Shown here one piece after another: positions 5,779 to 6,530 of a stretch of 6,530 nucleotides of DNA. The position numbers were made by a program, and so were the translations under genes. The stretch's first letter is position 1. Every line of letters begins with the position of its first letter. The notes beneath the pieces were generated by a model. It was not told the DNA's origin and ran no database searches. It saw only the letters and a program-made list of their open reading frames with translations. The DNA is from JAERML01 sp035687895. GTDB lineage: Bacteria; Bacteroidota; Ignavibacteria; UBA10030; UBA6906. Location: NCBI GenBank assembly GCA_035687895.1, contig DASRUE010000219.1:1-6530 (forward strand). Reading direction: 5' to 3'.

Positions 5779-6530
5779 ATGAACACCAGGAAGTTCCTCT
5801 TCTTTCTCATATCTCTCTTTGTCACCCACTTCGTGCTCGCCGGAACGACTGGCAAAATCGCCGGGACGATAACCGACGCGCGGACAGGTGAGAAGCTCGT
5901 CAGTGCAAACGTGATCCTTGAGGATACCCGCACCGGCGCATCGACGAACATCGAAGGGTACTACGTGTTGCTGAACATCCCTCCGGGCAACTACCGCTTG
6001 AAGGCGAGCCTGCTGGGATATACGCCTGCCACAGTCACCAATGTGCGTGTGGATATCGATCAGACCACGACGATTGACATTCAACTGGGCGAAGAAACCG
6101 TGCAGGCGGAAGAGGTGATTGTGGTCGCGCAGAGACCTGTCGTGCAAAAAGACGTGTCGAACAGCCGTGCGAACATCTCTACTGTCGAAGTGGAGAAGCT
6201 CCCGGTGGCAACGGTTGCAGGAGTTGTTGGTCTGCAGGCAGGCATTGAGACAACGGGCGAGGGGCAGTTTGTGATCCGTGGCGGAGCTGCCGCCCAGACG
6301 AATTTCATGGTGAACGGCCAGAGTCTTCGCGATGCACGGGACAACCGGCCTTATACCGGCATTAGTCTCACGTCTATCGAGGATATCCAGATCCAGACGG
6401 GCGGGTTCAATGCTGAGTATGGCAACGTGCGGTCCGGTCTTGTGAATGTGGTAACGAAGGAAGGGAGCAAGAGCGCGTACACTCTTGCCTTCATCGGTCG
6501 ATACAGCCCGGCGAGGCAAAAGCATTTCGG
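5779..6530 (+). CDS. TonB-dependent outer-membrane receptor, N-terminal part
   Basis: The reading frame stays open to the window edge; 250 complete codons are visible. Residues 1-21 form a signal peptide (MNTRK, a Phe/Leu-rich core and a VLA cleavage site). Residues about 25-103 form a carboxypeptidase-regulatory-like beta-sandwich, with the hallmarks GTITDARTGEKLVSANV, GYYVLLNIPPGNYRL and LLGY. EEVIVVAQRP (111-120) is the likely TonB-box/linker. The plug domain follows: LPVATVAGVVGLQAGI (141-156), FVIRGG (164-169), FMVNGQSL (176-183), SIEDIQIQTGGFNAEYGN (199-216) and GLVNVVTKEG (220-229). Such proteins import large or scarce substrates through the outer membrane using energy from TonB. The barrel and substrate clues lie beyond the window, and no SusD-like partner is visible. 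AGAGGAG, 9 nt before the ATG, and a candidate promoter at 5637 suggest independent transcription, although the upstream gene pair lies in the same direction. Confidence 0.9.
   Translation, partial: MNTRKFLFFLISLFVTHFVLAGTTGKIAGTITDARTGEKLVSANVILEDTRTGASTNIEGYYVLLNIPPGNYRLKASLLGYTPATVTNVRVDIDQTTTIDIQLGEETVQAEEVIVVAQRPVVQKDVSNSRANISTVEVEKLPVATVAGVVGLQAGIETTGEGQFVIRGGAAAQTNFMVNGQSLRDARDNRPYTGISLTSIEDIQIQTGGFNAEYGNVRSGLVNVVTKEGSKSAYTLAFIGRYSPARQKHF

Noticed and set aside
5761..6525. A 254-codon open frame on the minus strand opposite the receptor gene
   Set aside because: It is the antisense shadow of a clearly recognisable TonB-dependent receptor. Its His/Arg/Leu-rich translation resembles no family, and no upstream site supports it.

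Overview
The window is ordinary-looking bacterial chromosome, densely coded on the + strand only, with seven recognisable genes, two of them cut by the window edges. The best guess at the host is a Gram-negative member of the Bacteroidota/Chlorobi/Ignavibacteria assemblage. This is an inference from three things. A TonB-dependent receptor carries an N-terminal carboxypeptidase-regulatory-like domain. An NlpC/P60 lipoprotein sits beside an exported dipeptide epimerase of the type common in that group. The base composition is moderate (slightly above 50% GC by eye), with clear purine-rich ribosome binding sites in front of most genes. No mobile element, CRISPR array, rRNA or tRNA was seen.

Positions 2-1523 hold a tight run of four genes: the 3' end of a LeuC-like dehydratase large subunit, its LeuD-like small subunit (1 nt apart), an 82-residue ferritin-like/rubrerythrin-type half-bundle protein, and an OsmC/Ohr-family thiol peroxidase. 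Gaps of 1, 27 and 45 nt suggest one operon that joins an oxygen-sensitive [4Fe-4S] hydro-lyase to two probable oxidative-stress proteins. After a 182-nt spacer comes hemN (1706-3097), the oxygen-independent radical-SAM coproporphyrinogen III dehydrogenase, with all signature motifs.

Positions 3232-5557 hold an 11-bp-overlapping pair: a lipoprotein with two SH3b-like domains and an NlpC/P60 peptidase domain, and a Tat-signal-bearing enolase-superfamily dipeptide epimerase of the L-Ala-D/L-Glu type. Together they read as a periplasmic route for breaking down cell-wall peptides: the peptidase releases L-Ala-D-Glu, and the epimerase converts it to L-Ala-L-Glu. A candidate promoter and an inverted repeat lie in the 134-nt spacer upstream.

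From 5779 to the right edge is the N-terminal part (250 complete codons) of a TonB-dependent outer-membrane receptor: signal peptide, regulatory-like domain, TonB-box candidate and most of the plug. The 221-nt spacer before it contains a good sigma70-like promoter made from one of two CTTGACA direct repeats.

The points most worth following up are the half-ferritin, whose metal-ligand spacing matches encapsulated ferritins, and the exported muropeptide-processing pair next to an outer-membrane receptor. I see no convincing evidence of a wholly new multi-gene system.
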